From Prorocentrum cordatum (taxonomy: Eukaryota > Sar > Dinophyceae > Prorocentrales > Prorocentraceae): a stretch of DNA of 64,000 nt. The DNA is taken from positions 159,636 through 223,635 of the forward strand of contig CAUYUJ010017816.1 in assembly GCA_963575745.1 (NCBI GenBank). Reading direction: 5' to 3'. The first letter of the stretch is position 1. Every line of letters starts with the position of its first letter. The position numbers were made by a program, and so were the translations under genes. The notes under the pieces were generated by a model. That model was not told the DNA's origin, did no database searches, and saw nothing but the letters and a program-made list of their open reading frames with translations. Positions 17,791-28,194 of the stretch are shown one piece after another.

Positions 17791-18770
17791 ATCCAGACGG
17801 TCACATCCAGTTCGTCATTTGATGCCGTCTTTGCCTGTCATACCTTTTCTCCCGTGACACTTTTCCACGCTAGTCGGCGGCGTGCGGTTAACAACTTTTC
17901 AATACGTAACCTTTGTCGATTTTCCTGTTCCCTGCTCCTCCCCTTCCGCCGACGAGCACCTCGCCAGAAGAGATCTTATAACAAATTGTGTGTGCATGCT
18001 TTCCACGCCACGCTACCCCAGCCCATGTCGTACTCAACGGGGTCCTGCCCTCCATTTTTCGCTGGAGGCATTAGGTTCTATTACATCCAATTTTATTTAG
18101 ACACTACGCTGGTTTCGCTTTATGCATATTTAGAGCGTTGGAAATCTACTCTGCACTAACGTGCCTTACCGCGCTCTTTCCAACCCCTACTCCTACACAT
18201 GCTGTGATCAAGGTCAACTGCATCTCTGCAACTATCCTGCGCCGTACGATTCGTAGCATTAGCGTGGTCCGCAAACCTACCCCGCAGCTCATCCCACCTC
18301 ACCCTGGCATATTCAAACGCCAGCCAGACGCTATCCACATGTAACGGTGGTGCAAAGGGCGGCAAGACCGAGTTCGACGCGGGCGTCTCCTCAGGGTTCG
18401 ACGCGTAGATTTCGTAACACGCGCGGCCGCCATGGCGGCGCCCACGACGCAAATGTCACCGCGGTAGCACAGCGCAACTCAACGCCCAATCCGCATGCGC
18501 AGACCACGTGCACATTTCCTGCCCAATCTATCCAATGCCCGCTCCCCCCATCAGGCTTTGCTCTACGCGGGCTCCTGCATCTAATCACAACTCTTGTGTA
18601 CCAGTGCAATATACCTCCTTACCTTGTCCAATGCACAGCCAGCGCTGCTCTTCTTCGTTTGCCGCGACTGTTAAGGCGTCGTTGCTATTTTGATGTGGAT
18701 CGCCATATGCTTTAATGTATTCATCCTACGCGAACTTTACGGCGCGCCTGCATCGCGCAATTTTAGCCCC
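17791..18770. other. Lower-GC spacer
   Basis: No recognised gene apart from the weak minus-strand frame at 18156-18452. Confidence 0.45.
18156..18452 (-). CDS. Unrecognised 98-residue ORF
   Basis: The C-terminal half (WLAFEYARVRWDELRGRFAD) has a mixed, non-repetitive composition unlike the surrounding low-complexity frames. I recognise no domain, and the start is unsupported. It may be a fragment of an exon or retroelement. Confidence 0.2.
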   Translation of the reverse strand: MRRGRRHGGRACYEIYASNPEETPASNSVLPPFAPPLHVDSVWLAFEYARVRWDELRGRFADHANATNRTAQDSCRDAVDLDHSMCRSRGWKERGKAR

Positions 18771-19140
18771 CCCGCCGCTCCCCCTCCCGCCCCTACCGCC
18801 ACCCCTCATCCCGCCCGACCCCACTCCATCGCGACCCCGCTCTGTTCGCGCCCCCCCCCCCCCCCCGCGTCCGCGCGCAGCGCCCGTGCACAGCAGCGCC
18901 CGCGCGTGGCATCCGTGCGCGAATGTCCATGCGCCACGTCGGTGTTCGTATGCCCTTTACCCCCCCCACCCCCCCCCCCCCCCCCGCCCCCCCACCCCCC
19001 CCCCCCTCCCACCCCCCCCCCCCCCCCCCCCACCCCACCCCCCCCCCCCCCCCCCCCCGGCGCCCGCGCGCAACGCCCGTGCACAGCAGCGCCCGCGCGT
19101 GGCATCCGTGCGCGAATGTCCATGCGCCACGTCGGTGTGC
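18771..19140. repeat. Poly-C tracts with 73-bp direct repeats
   Basis: 18873-18945 and 19066-19138 are near-identical (GTGCACAGCAGCGCCCGCGC, CATGCGCCACGTCGGTGT) and bracket a long C-rich run at 18960-19060. Poly-Pro/poly-Gly frames are artefacts. Confidence 0.9.
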
Positions 19141-19189
19141 CACGCGCACGCGCGACGCCTACGCACAGGTCCCGTGCGCCGCATCCGCG

Positions 19190-19870
19190 CCACAACGCTG
19201 CGCCCTTCCCATGGTTCATGGCCACTTATGGAATTGCACCCGAGGCCCCAGTAGAGACGCTTACATGCGTCCGCGCCGCGCATCATGCCGCGCCCTCGCA
19301 CGGACCGTGGCCCCATAGGGGGCTCCATCTGAGCCCCCTGTGGCGACGTGGACACGCGTCCGCGCCACCGATTATGGCGCGCCCCATCACGCGGTTCGCG
19401 GCCCCACATGGTGCTCCACTTAAAGCACCCGTGGCGACGGTCGCACGCTCCTTGGCCACCCATCGCGGCGCGCCCTCGCGCGGTTCGTGGCCCCAGAAGG
19501 ATCTCAACGAAAAGCTGCCCAACCATTGCGACGCTCTCCATCGCGCGGCCCGTCGCCTCAGAAAGAGTGCCACCCAAGGCCCCAGTGGCGAAGTTCGCGC
19601 GCGCGCGCAACCCATTTCGGCGCACCCCTCGCACGGTCCGTGGCTGCATCGGGGTTTTCACTTGAGGCGGCGTCGTACAAGCGTCCGTGCCGCCCATTGC
19701 GGCACGCCCCATCACGCGGCCCGTGGCCACATGAGGAGCTCCACATAAAGTCCAAATGGCGACCTTTGCCCGCGCCATTCGCGGGCCCATATGGAGCTCC
19801 AAGCGACGTGTACTGCGTTTGGCCGCCTATGACGGCACGTGCACGCGCGGTTGCGCCGCCCACGGCGCTT
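19190..19870 (+). repeat. ~90-bp minisatellite array, locus 1
   Basis: Units contain GCGCGGTTCGTGGCCCCA, GGGGGCTCCA, AAGGCCCCAGTGGCGACG and CATGCGTCCGCGCC. The same family occurs at 34130-35040 and, inverted, at 37015-38275. Confidence 0.85.
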
Positions 19871-20130
19871 GCGCCGCCCATGGCCCGCCCGCCCACCCAG
19901 AGACCCCCGCCCAGCTCCACCCCCGCCACCACCAACCCACCACGACCACCGCCACCCCCACGCACGCCCCCCCCCCCCACACACACCACCACCGCCACCA
20001 CCAACCGTCAACCACCACCACACAAACACGACACACACACACACACACACACGACCGGCACCACAGACACACACACACACACCACGCACCACACACATCA
20101 CGGCGCATCTATCGCCCGGTTCGTGGCCCA
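19871..20130. repeat. CCACCA/(CA)n interruption of the array
   Basis: C-rich then (CCACCA)n and (CA)n. After it, GTTCGTGGCCCAGTGACACG (20120-20140) resumes the array motif. Confidence 0.85.
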
Positions 20131-20234
20131 GTGACACGCGCATTTGCGCGTCCACAATCGCGGTCCTCGCCATTGCACACGATTGAGCTCATGCCCAAGA
20201 TGCAGTCGGAGTCCATTAGTAGGTCGGGCCTGCC

Positions 20235-20680
20235 AAATCAAGGGTACTCTCGTGTCCTGTGCATCGCGCTTCGTGTCCTCTGCATTCCCCGGGCAAGGGT
20301 GCCCTTGTGTCCTGTGCTTTCCGCGGGTGTCGGCGGCTTGGCCCGCGGCGTTCTGGGCGCGTCGCGCCTCGGGGAGGTCGCGGCCCTGGTCAAGGGTACC
20401 CTTGTGTCCTCTCAGATTTGGGGGTTCGGTTCGCTTCGATGTTAGATTGCGGTTTCAGCGCCGCGCCGCCGGCGCCGCGGCGAAGGGTATACTCTGCGAT
20501 GTCCTCTGAGTGCGGCCGCACCGCCAGTGAACCAACGACGCGTTCACTCGAGGTCGCCCCCGCGCAGCAGGGTACTCCTGTGTCCTGTACTTGCCCAGCC
20601 CTGCACGTTCATTCATCGTCGCGCTCGGGCAGGTCGCGGGGCGCGCAAAGGATACCCTGCCGTCCTGTGCATTGGCTTCT
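20235..20680 (+). repeat. AAGGGTACCCTTGTGTCCTG motif repeats (copy A)
   Basis: Six degenerate copies of AAGGGTACYCTTGTGTCCTG at irregular 55-110 bp spacing. Further copies lie near the right end (about 25015 and 25098). Confidence 0.7.
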
Positions 20681-20749
20681 CTTCGGCGGGCTCCTGGGAA
20701 CAGCAGTGGAGGCGCGCTTTTGGCGGAGTCACGCGGGCGCTCAGCCTAA

Positions 20750-23700
20750 GTCTCATAGAGCGCTCTGTATTGTTCCGAATAGAGAAGACGCCGCGTTGGC
20801 TTGCAAGCTAGAGCGCGCGCGCGCGGACGCGCGCTGGCGCGCGCGCGGGGAGTTCTGTATGGTCCACAACAGAAAAGCTACCATGTAATTCCAAAAACTG
20901 AATTTGAAATTTCTGTGGCCCTTTAGGGAGGCCGACGGACGCACCGACTTTCCATTGTGGACAATACAGAAGTCCCCACGCGCGCGCGCGCGTGAGGAGT
21001 TCTGTATTGTCCACAATATAAAGGCCGCCATGTAAGTCCAAAAGCTGAATTTGAAATTTCTGAGGCCCTTTAAGGAGGCCGACGGAAATGCCGACTTTTC
21101 TATTATGGACAATACAAAAGTCCCCACGCGCGCGCGGAGGAGTGGGTATTGTCACCATAGAAAAAAGCCGCATGTAACTTCCAAAAACTTTTTTGAAAAT
21201 TGTTTGTCGCCCTCTCCCTTTAAGCAGGCCGACGGAAATGTCTACTTTTCTATTGTAAATACCGAAGTCCCCACGCGCGCGCGCGGACGCGCGTGAGGAG
21301 TTCTGTATTGTCCACAATAGGGAAGCCGCCATGTAATTCCAAAAGCTGATTTTGAAATTTCTGTGGCCAGTTAAGGAGGCCGACGGGAATGTTGATTGTT
21401 CTGTTGTGAACAATACAGAAGTCCCGACGCGCGCGCGCGCGTGAGAAGTTCTGTGTTGTCCACAACAGAAAAGCTGCCATGTAATTCCAACAACTGAATT
21501 TTAAATTTCTGTGGCCCGTTAAGGAGGCCGACGGAAATGTCGACTTTTCTATTGTGGACAATACAGAAGTCCCCACGCGCGCGCGTGCGCGGACGCGCGC
21601 CAGTCCGCGCGCGCGCGAGGAGTTGTGTATTGTCCACAATAGAGAAGTCGCCATGTAATTCCAAAAACTGAATTTGAAATTTCTGTGGCCAGTTAAGGAG
21701 GCCCGACGGAAGTCGATTGTTCTGTTGTTGAACAATACAGGGGTCCGCACGGCGCGCAGCGACGTGAGGAGCGTTCTGTTTTTTGTCCACAAAACAGAAA
21801 GGACGCCATGTAGTTGCCAACAATTGAATTTGAAATTTCTGTGGCCCGTTAAGGAGGCCGACGGAAAATGTAGACTTTTCTGACGTGCAACAATACAGAA
21901 GTCCCCACGCGCGCGCTGTGAGCGGAAGCGCGCCAGTCCGCGCGCGCGCGCGAGGAGTTGTGTATTGTCCACAATAGAGAAGATTCGATGTAATTCCAAA
22001 AATGAATTGAAATGTATGTGGCCCTTGAAGGGGTCGCCGACGGAACACTGTCGACTGTAGATTGTGCGACACTACAGAACAGTCCCGCGGCGCGCGGCGC
22101 GCGCGACGCGCGCGCAGGTCGCGCGCGCGCGCGTCCAGGAGTTCTGTATTTCCACAATAGAAAAAAGCCAACTTTGTAACTCAAAAAACTGAATTTGAAA
22201 TTCTGCTGCCCTTTTAAGGGGCCCGACGGAAAACTGACTTTTTATTGCATGGACAAACAGAAAATGTCCCCAGTGGCGCGACGCGAGGAGTGCTGGATTG
22301 TTGCAAAAAGAAAAACCACCACTTAAATTCAAAAAAAACGGAATTTTTTGTTTTTTTTTTCTTTTTTTTCCTTTTCTTTGAAAGTTCTGTGGCCCTCTAA
22401 AGAGGCCGACGGAAATGTAGACCTTCCTTATTGTGAGTGAACATTACAGACGTCCCCACGCGCTGCGCGCGCGCGTCAGCGCGCGCGCGCGCGTGAGGAG
22501 TTCTGTATTGTCCAGAATAGAAAAGTTGCCATGTAATTCCAAAAACTGAATTTGAAATTTCTGTGGCCCTTTAAAGAGGCCGGCGGAAATGTCTACTTTT
22601 CTATTGTGGACAATACAGAAGTCACCACGCGCGCGCGCGCGTGAGGAGTTCTGTATTGTCCACAATAGAGAAGCCGCCATGTAATTCCAAAAACTGAATT
22701 TGAAATTTCTGTGGCCATTTAAGGAGGTCAACGGAAATGTCGACTTTTGTGTTGTGAACCATACAGAAGTCCCCGCGCGCGCGCGTCCGCGCGCGCGCGC
22801 GTGAGGAGTTCTGTATTGTCCACAATAGAAAAAGCCGCCATGTAATCCCAACAACTGAATTTGAAATTTCTGTGGCCCGTTAAGGAGGCCAGCGGAAATG
22901 TCGACTATTCCATTGTGAATAGCACAGAAGTCCCCACGCGCGTCCGCGCGCGCGCGTGAGGAGTTCTGTATTGTCCACAATAGAAAAGCCGCAATGTCAT
23001 TCCAGAAACTGAATTTGAAATTGCTGTGGCCCTTTAAGGCGGCCGACGGAAACCTCGACTTTTCGATTGTGAACCATACAGAAGTCCCCGCGCGCGCGCG
23101 AGGAGTTGTGTATTGTCCACAATAGAGAAGCCGCCATGTAATTTCAAAAACTGAATTTGAAATTTCTGCGGCCCTTTAAGGGGGCCGACGACAATACAGA
23201 AGGCCCCACGCGCGCGCGCGCGTGAGGAGTTCTGTATTGTTCACAATAGAAAAGCAGCCATGTAAGTCCAACGGCTGAATTTGAAATTTCTGTGGCCCAT
23301 TAAGGAGGCCGACGGACATGTAGACTTTTCTAGTGTGGACAATACAGAAGTCCCCACGCGCGCGCGCGTGAGGAGTTCTGTATTGTGCACAATAGAAAAG
23401 CCGCCACTTAATTCCAAAAACTGAATGTGAATTTTCTGTGGCCTTTTCAAGATGCCGACGCAAATTTCGACTTCTCTATGCTGAACAATACAGAAGTCCC
23501 CACGCGCGCGCGCGCGTCAGCGCGCGCGTCAGCGCGCGCGCGCGCGTGAGGAGTTCTTATTGGCATTAATAGAAAAGCCGCCATGTAAATCCAAAACTGA
23601 ATTTGAAATGTCTGTGGCCCTTTAACGAGGGCGACGGGAAGGTCGACTTGTCTATGTAAACAATACAGAAGTACCCAGCGCGCGGAACGCGCGCGCGTCC

Positions 23701-24500
23701 CGCGCGCGCGGGCGTCCAGAGAGTTTCATTACTGTCCACAATAGAAAAATCAATTTGTAATTCCAAAAACTGGATTTGAAATTTCTGTGGCCCTTTAAGG
23801 AGGCCGATGGAAATGCCGACTTTTCTATTGTGCACAATACAGAAGTCCCCACGCGCGCGCGCGCGGACGCGCGCGCGTCCGCGCGCGCGCGTGAGGAGTT
23901 CTGCTTTGTGCACAATAGAGAAGCCGCCAGTTAATTCCAAACACCGAATTTGAAATTTCTGTTGCACCTTAAGGAGGCCGACGGAAATGCCGCCTTTTTT
24001 TGATGTGGACAATACAGAAGTCCCCGCGCGCGCGCGCGTCCGCGCGCGCGCGTGAGGAGTTCTGTATTGTCCCAAATACAAAAAACCTTCATGTAATTCC
24101 AAAAACTGAATTTGAAATTTAAGGAGGCCTACGGAAATGTCGACTTTTTCTATTGTGAACCATACATAAGTCCCCGCGCGCGCGGACGCGCGCGCGTCCG
24201 TTCGCGCGCGCGCGCGTGAGGAGTTCTGCATTGTCCACAATAGAAAAGCCGCCATGTAATTCCAAAAACTGAATTTGAAATTTCTGTGGCCCTTTAAGGA
24301 GGCCGACGGAAATGTCGACTTGTCTTTTGTGAACAATGCAAAGTCTCCACGCGCGCGCGCGCGTGAGGAGTTCGGTATTGTCCACAATAGAGAAGCCGCC
24401 ATGTAATTCCAAAAACTGAATTTGAAATTTCTGTGGGCCTTTAAAGAGGCCGACGGAAATGTCGACTTTTCTATCGTGAACAATACAGAAGTCCCCACGC
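20750..24500 (+). repeat. Hairpin satellite, about 23 units (copy A)
   Basis: Each ~145-180 bp unit carries AGTTCTGTATTGTCCACAAT then AGAAAAG, a ~70-bp middle with AAAAACTGAATTTGAAATTT and GGCCCTTTAAGGAGGCCGAC, then CTTTTCTATTGTGGACAATA then CAGAA. The two ends are a ~25-bp inverted repeat. Units are joined by variable (CG)n, often with palindromic GGACGCGCGCGCGTCC. Stretches around 22010-22400 are more diverged. Confidence 0.95.
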
Positions 24501-24502
24501 GC

Positions 24503-24935
24503 GTCCTCTCGTTTGCGCCGTCCGCGTCCGCGCCCATGTTCTCTGGTCTTCTGCCATGGCGACAGGTCGCTCTCCCGGTCTGCGCGTCCTCTCGTTTGCG
24601 CCGTCCGCGTCCGCGCCCATGTTCTCTGGTCTCCTGCCATGAAGACAGGTCGCTCTCCCGCGGAAGGGTGGTCTGCGCGTCCTCTCGTTTGCGCCGTCCG
24701 CGTCCGCGCCCATGTTCTCTGGTCTTCTGCCATGGCGACAGGTCGCTCTCCCGCGGGAGGGTGGTCTGCGCGTCCTCTCGTTTGCGCCGTCCGCGTCCGC
24801 GCCCATGTTCTCTGGTCTGCTGCCATGGCGACAGGTCGCTCTCCCGCGAGAGGGTGGTCTGCGCGTCCTCTCGTTTGCGCCGTCCGCGTCCGCGCCCATG
24901 TTCTCTGGTCTTCTGCCATGGCGACAGGTCGCGTG
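24503..24935 (+). repeat. 93-bp minisatellite, five units (copy A)
   Basis: Units contain CGTCCTCTCGTTTGCGCCGT, GCCCATGTTCTCTGGTC, GCCATGGCGACAGGTCGCTC and GCGGGAGGGTGG. Period 93 = 31 codons, so frames on both strands stay open. The second unit lacks about 11 bp. Confidence 0.93.
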
Positions 24936-25191
24936 ACCGCCCCCAGTGGGAGGTGGGCGCGCGCGGCGCATCATGATTTACTTTTCTGCGCGGTGGGCGG
25001 CGCGGCCTGTCGGACACCCTTGGTGTCCTGTCCGACGTTGGCCCCCCGTCGCGGGGGCGCGGGTCGGCCGCGGGCGACCGCGGTCGCGGCCCCGAGAGGG
25101 TACCCTTGTGTCCTGTGGTTCTGGGAGGTCATGTTGCCGCCGGAAGAGTATTGTGTCCTGTCGCGTGTCCTGGGCAATGGACTCTGCCTGT

Positions 25192-26239
25192 GCGTCAAAC
25201 TCCAGCCCCGCGCCTTTCCTCTCCCCCTCCCCCTCTCCCGCCCCCCCCCCCTCCGCCCCTCCCCCAACCCGTCCCCCGCCCGTCTAATATGGGCGGGCAG
25301 GAGGAGAATTGAGCGCGGCAGAGCAAGGCAGAGTCGGGGGCAAAGGATGGGGAGTCATAGGTCACGAGATAGCGCGCCGTGCCAACGTGGGATGATCTGT
25401 GGGCGCATGCAGTATGAGGTGCAGGTATCTGAGTTCCACTCGCCCACGTTTTGCGATCCCACGGGTGCCCTCGAGCACGCGCCTCTGCCATCCTGGCCGT
25501 GCGCGTGCGATCTCCAGTGTTGGGCCACCCTCTGGGAGGGCAGCCCTTGGCCTCTTCGCGCACGCCCTGGCCCATGTTGGGGCATCGCGCGCGCGCCCGC
25601 AGAACGGGGCGCCCCGTGTGCCCAAGCATTCCGCGGCCGCGCCGCCTGGTACTTGCGGCGGTATCCTACTCGTGGCGGGGGAAAAAGAGGGGAGAGGCTC
25701 TGTCCGTCGGGGCCGCTGGTGGCGTTCAGCGTTAAGCGGCACTCGGCCACCGGCAACGAGGGGCGCCGTGTCCGAATGCGTTTCTGGCGCATTTGCCCAT
25801 GTCTTCGAGGGGTGGGGGGGGCGGGGGGGTTAGGTCGCCCGCGTGCCGACAGGTGGCGTCCACCCGAGAATGCGACAGTGGAGCGCTCGGTGGCGCAGGG
25901 CAGCGCATCGCGGCTGCGCGAGCGTTGCGCTGCGGCTGGGGCGCTGGGCCCGCCCGCCAAAGTTTCGAAGGGGGGCGGCGTTCCTCAATCGAAGATGCGA
26001 GCGAGCAAGGTGCGTCGCGGCAGAGAGAATCGCAGGGGCGTCGTCATGAGCGTTCTGTCCACCTACGTCGCCCGAGCACCTCGGGCCGCGCGCCTGGCGC
26101 GTGCATCCCGCCAGCGGTTGGCGAGGGGGGAGGGGGGAGGGGGGGGGGGGCTGGTCGGACGCCCGCACCGCATGCGCCGCCGCAGCCATCAGCGCCGCCA
26201 GATGACGACGAAGCGCGCCGCAGCGCATGGCGCGCCTCG
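25192..26239. other. No gene recognised between copies A and B
   Basis: GC-rich; long frames are open on both strands but none shows a recognised domain. A G-run is present near 26120-26150. Confidence 0.45.
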
Positions 26240-26310
26240 ACGCCGCGCGACCGCGCGCGACGGCGCACGACGGCGCACGACGGTGTACGACGGCGTACGA
26301 CGGAACGAAT
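26240..26310. repeat. CGACGGCGCA short tandem repeat
   Basis: CGACGGCGCACGACGGTGTA-type units of about 11 bp, leading into AT-rich repeats. Confidence 0.8.
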
Positions 26311-27300
26311 TCAAGCAACATTTTGTTTAATTTTGCATGAAGTTTGCTTGAATTTTGCTTGAATTTTACTTGGGGAAGCATTTTTCTGAACAAATGCTTT
26401 CCGATAGTAGAATTTTGAAAATTTGCTTGAATTTTACTTTGCAAGCAAAAGTTTGCTTGAATTTTGCTTGGCAAGCAAAATTTTGCTTGAATTTTGCTTG
26501 ACAAGCAAAATTTTGCTTGAATTTTGCTTGGCAAGCAAAATTTTGCTTGAATTTTGCTTGGCGCGGCCCACTAAGCAAACTTCGAAGCAAATTTTGCTTG
26601 GTCGGCTGCGCCAAGCATCGATGGCGGTCGTGGTCTTATGTGGCCACTACCGCCATCGATGCGAACGGATAGCCAGTGGAAGGGGCGTAGCAACAACAAA
26701 TGCTTGGATACCACTTGGGGGCAGCGCAAAGCAAATTTTAAACAAGCAGAATTTTGCCACGCGAAGCAAAATTTAATCAAATTTCTAGCAAAAGTTTGCT
26801 ACGCGAAGCAAAATTTAAGCAAACTTCTAGCAAAATTCTGTTTCGCGCCTTCCACATCTTACCCGCTCACATCGACTGCGGTCGTGGTCCTATATGACCA
26901 CTACCGCCATCACTGCGCACGGAAAACGTAGTGGAAGGGGCGTCGCAACACTTTGCGTTTTACTTGGGGGAGGGGGGAAGTGTGGCAGCGCCAAGCAGAT
27001 TTTAAGCACATTTCTAGCAAAAGTTTGCTACGCGAAGCAAAATTTAAGCAAATTTCTAACAACATTTTGCTTCGCCCCTTCCACATCTTACTCGTCCACA
27101 GCGATGGCGGTCGCATCTTAGTTGCGCGGGGGGACGGGGGTGGCAGCGCCAAGCAACATGTCAGCAAATTTCCAGCAACATTTTGCTACGCGAAGCAAAA
27201 TTTAAGCAAATGTCTAACAACATTTTGCTACGCGAAGCAAACTTTAAGCAAATTTCTAGCAAAATTCTGCTACCCCAAGCAAACAAGCAAGTTGTCTAGT
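26311..27300. repeat. Palindromic TTTTGCTTG / CAAGCAAAA satellite
   Basis: 26410-26570 has ~33-bp units of GCAAGCAAAATTTTGCTTGA, itself a palindrome. From 26700 the motif appears mainly as GAAGCAAAATTTAAGCAAAT, within a longer ~170-250 bp unit that includes CACTACCGCCATC and GTGGAAGGGGCGT. A local drop in GC. Confidence 0.88.
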
Positions 27301-27329
27301 AAGCTGTTGCTACGAATTGCGATTCGAAC

Positions 27330-27640
27330 GCGCCCAATATTTCGCAAAGCGCCCCCTCCTTTTGTTTTGTTCGCAAAGGCCACCCCCCTTCCCCCGTCCT
27401 CCCGATTTCTGCAAAAGTCCTCACCCCACCTCCCCATGCCGATTTGTGCAAGGTCCCCCCCGCCCCCCGCCCCCGTCCTTCTGATTTTTGCAAAAGCTCC
27501 CCACCCCCCTTCCCCCCCGTCCTTCCGATTTTTGCAAAGCCCCTCCTCCCCCGTCCTTCCGATTTCTGCAAAGCCCCCCCCCCCTTATTCCGATTTGTGA
27601 CTCCCGATCTTTGCAAAGTCCCCCCCCCCTCCCCCGTGCC
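27330..27640 (+). repeat. CCGATTTTTGCAAA/poly-C minisatellite, left part
   Basis: About eight ~30-40 bp units: TCCGATTTYTGCAAA followed by C-runs and CCGTCCT. It stops abruptly at the left end of copy B and resumes after it at 32783. Confidence 0.85.
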
Positions 27641-28194
27641 GTCGGAGTCCATTGGTAGATCGGGCCTGCCAAATCAAGGGTATTCTCATGTCCTGTGCAT
27701 CGCGCTTCGTGTCCTCTGCATTCCCCGGGCAAGGGAACCCTTGTGCCCTGTGCTTTCCGCGGGTGTCGGCGGCTTGGCCCGCGGCGTTCTGGGCGCGTCG
27801 CGCCTCGGGGAGGTCGCGGCCCTGGTCACGGGTGCCCTTGTGTCCTGGCAGATCTGGGGGTTCGGTTCGCTTCGATGTAAGATTGTGGTTTTAGCGCCGC
27901 GCCGCCGGCGCCGCGGCGAAGGGCATGCTCTGCGATGTCCTCTGAGTGCGGCCGCGCCGCCAGTGAACCAACGACGCGTTCTCTCGAGGTCGCCCCCGCG
28001 CAGCAGGGTACTCCTGTGTCCGGTACTTGCCCAGCCCTGCAAGTTCGTTCATCGTCGCGTTCGGGCAGGTCGCGGGGCGCGCAAAGGGCACCCTGCCGCC
28101 CTGTGCATTGGCTTCACTTCGGCGGGCTCCTGGGAACAGCAGTGGAGGCGCGCTTTTGGCGGAGTCACGCGGGCGCTCAGCCTGAGCCTCATAG

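Larger units (their letters stand above)
20205..25191 (+). mobile_element. Composite 5-kb repeat unit, copy A
   Basis: Left end GTCGGAGTCCATTAGTAG and right end GCAATGGACTCTGCCTGT match copy B (27641-32780) at both limits. Order: left unique part with AAGGGTACCCTT-type repeats, hairpin satellite, 93-bp minisatellite, right unique part. The ends carry inverted AGTCCATT/AATGGACT. There is no transposase-like frame, so if mobile it is non-autonomous; a segmental duplication is the alternative. Confidence 0.8.

Noticed and set aside
18806-19225. Gly-rich minus-strand and Pro-rich plus-strand ORFs
   Set aside because: Poly-C homopolymer translation.
20750-24500. CRISPR-like array of regularly spaced repeats
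   Set aside because: Repeat units contain their own spacers, the between-repeat DNA is (CG)n, no cas genes exist, and the genome is a dinoflagellate nucleus.
23566-25017. 483-codon minus-strand ORF as a repeat protein
   Set aside because: It runs through the 93-bp minisatellite and the hairpin satellite; openness is explained by unit lengths and GC. Kept only as a low-interest finding.
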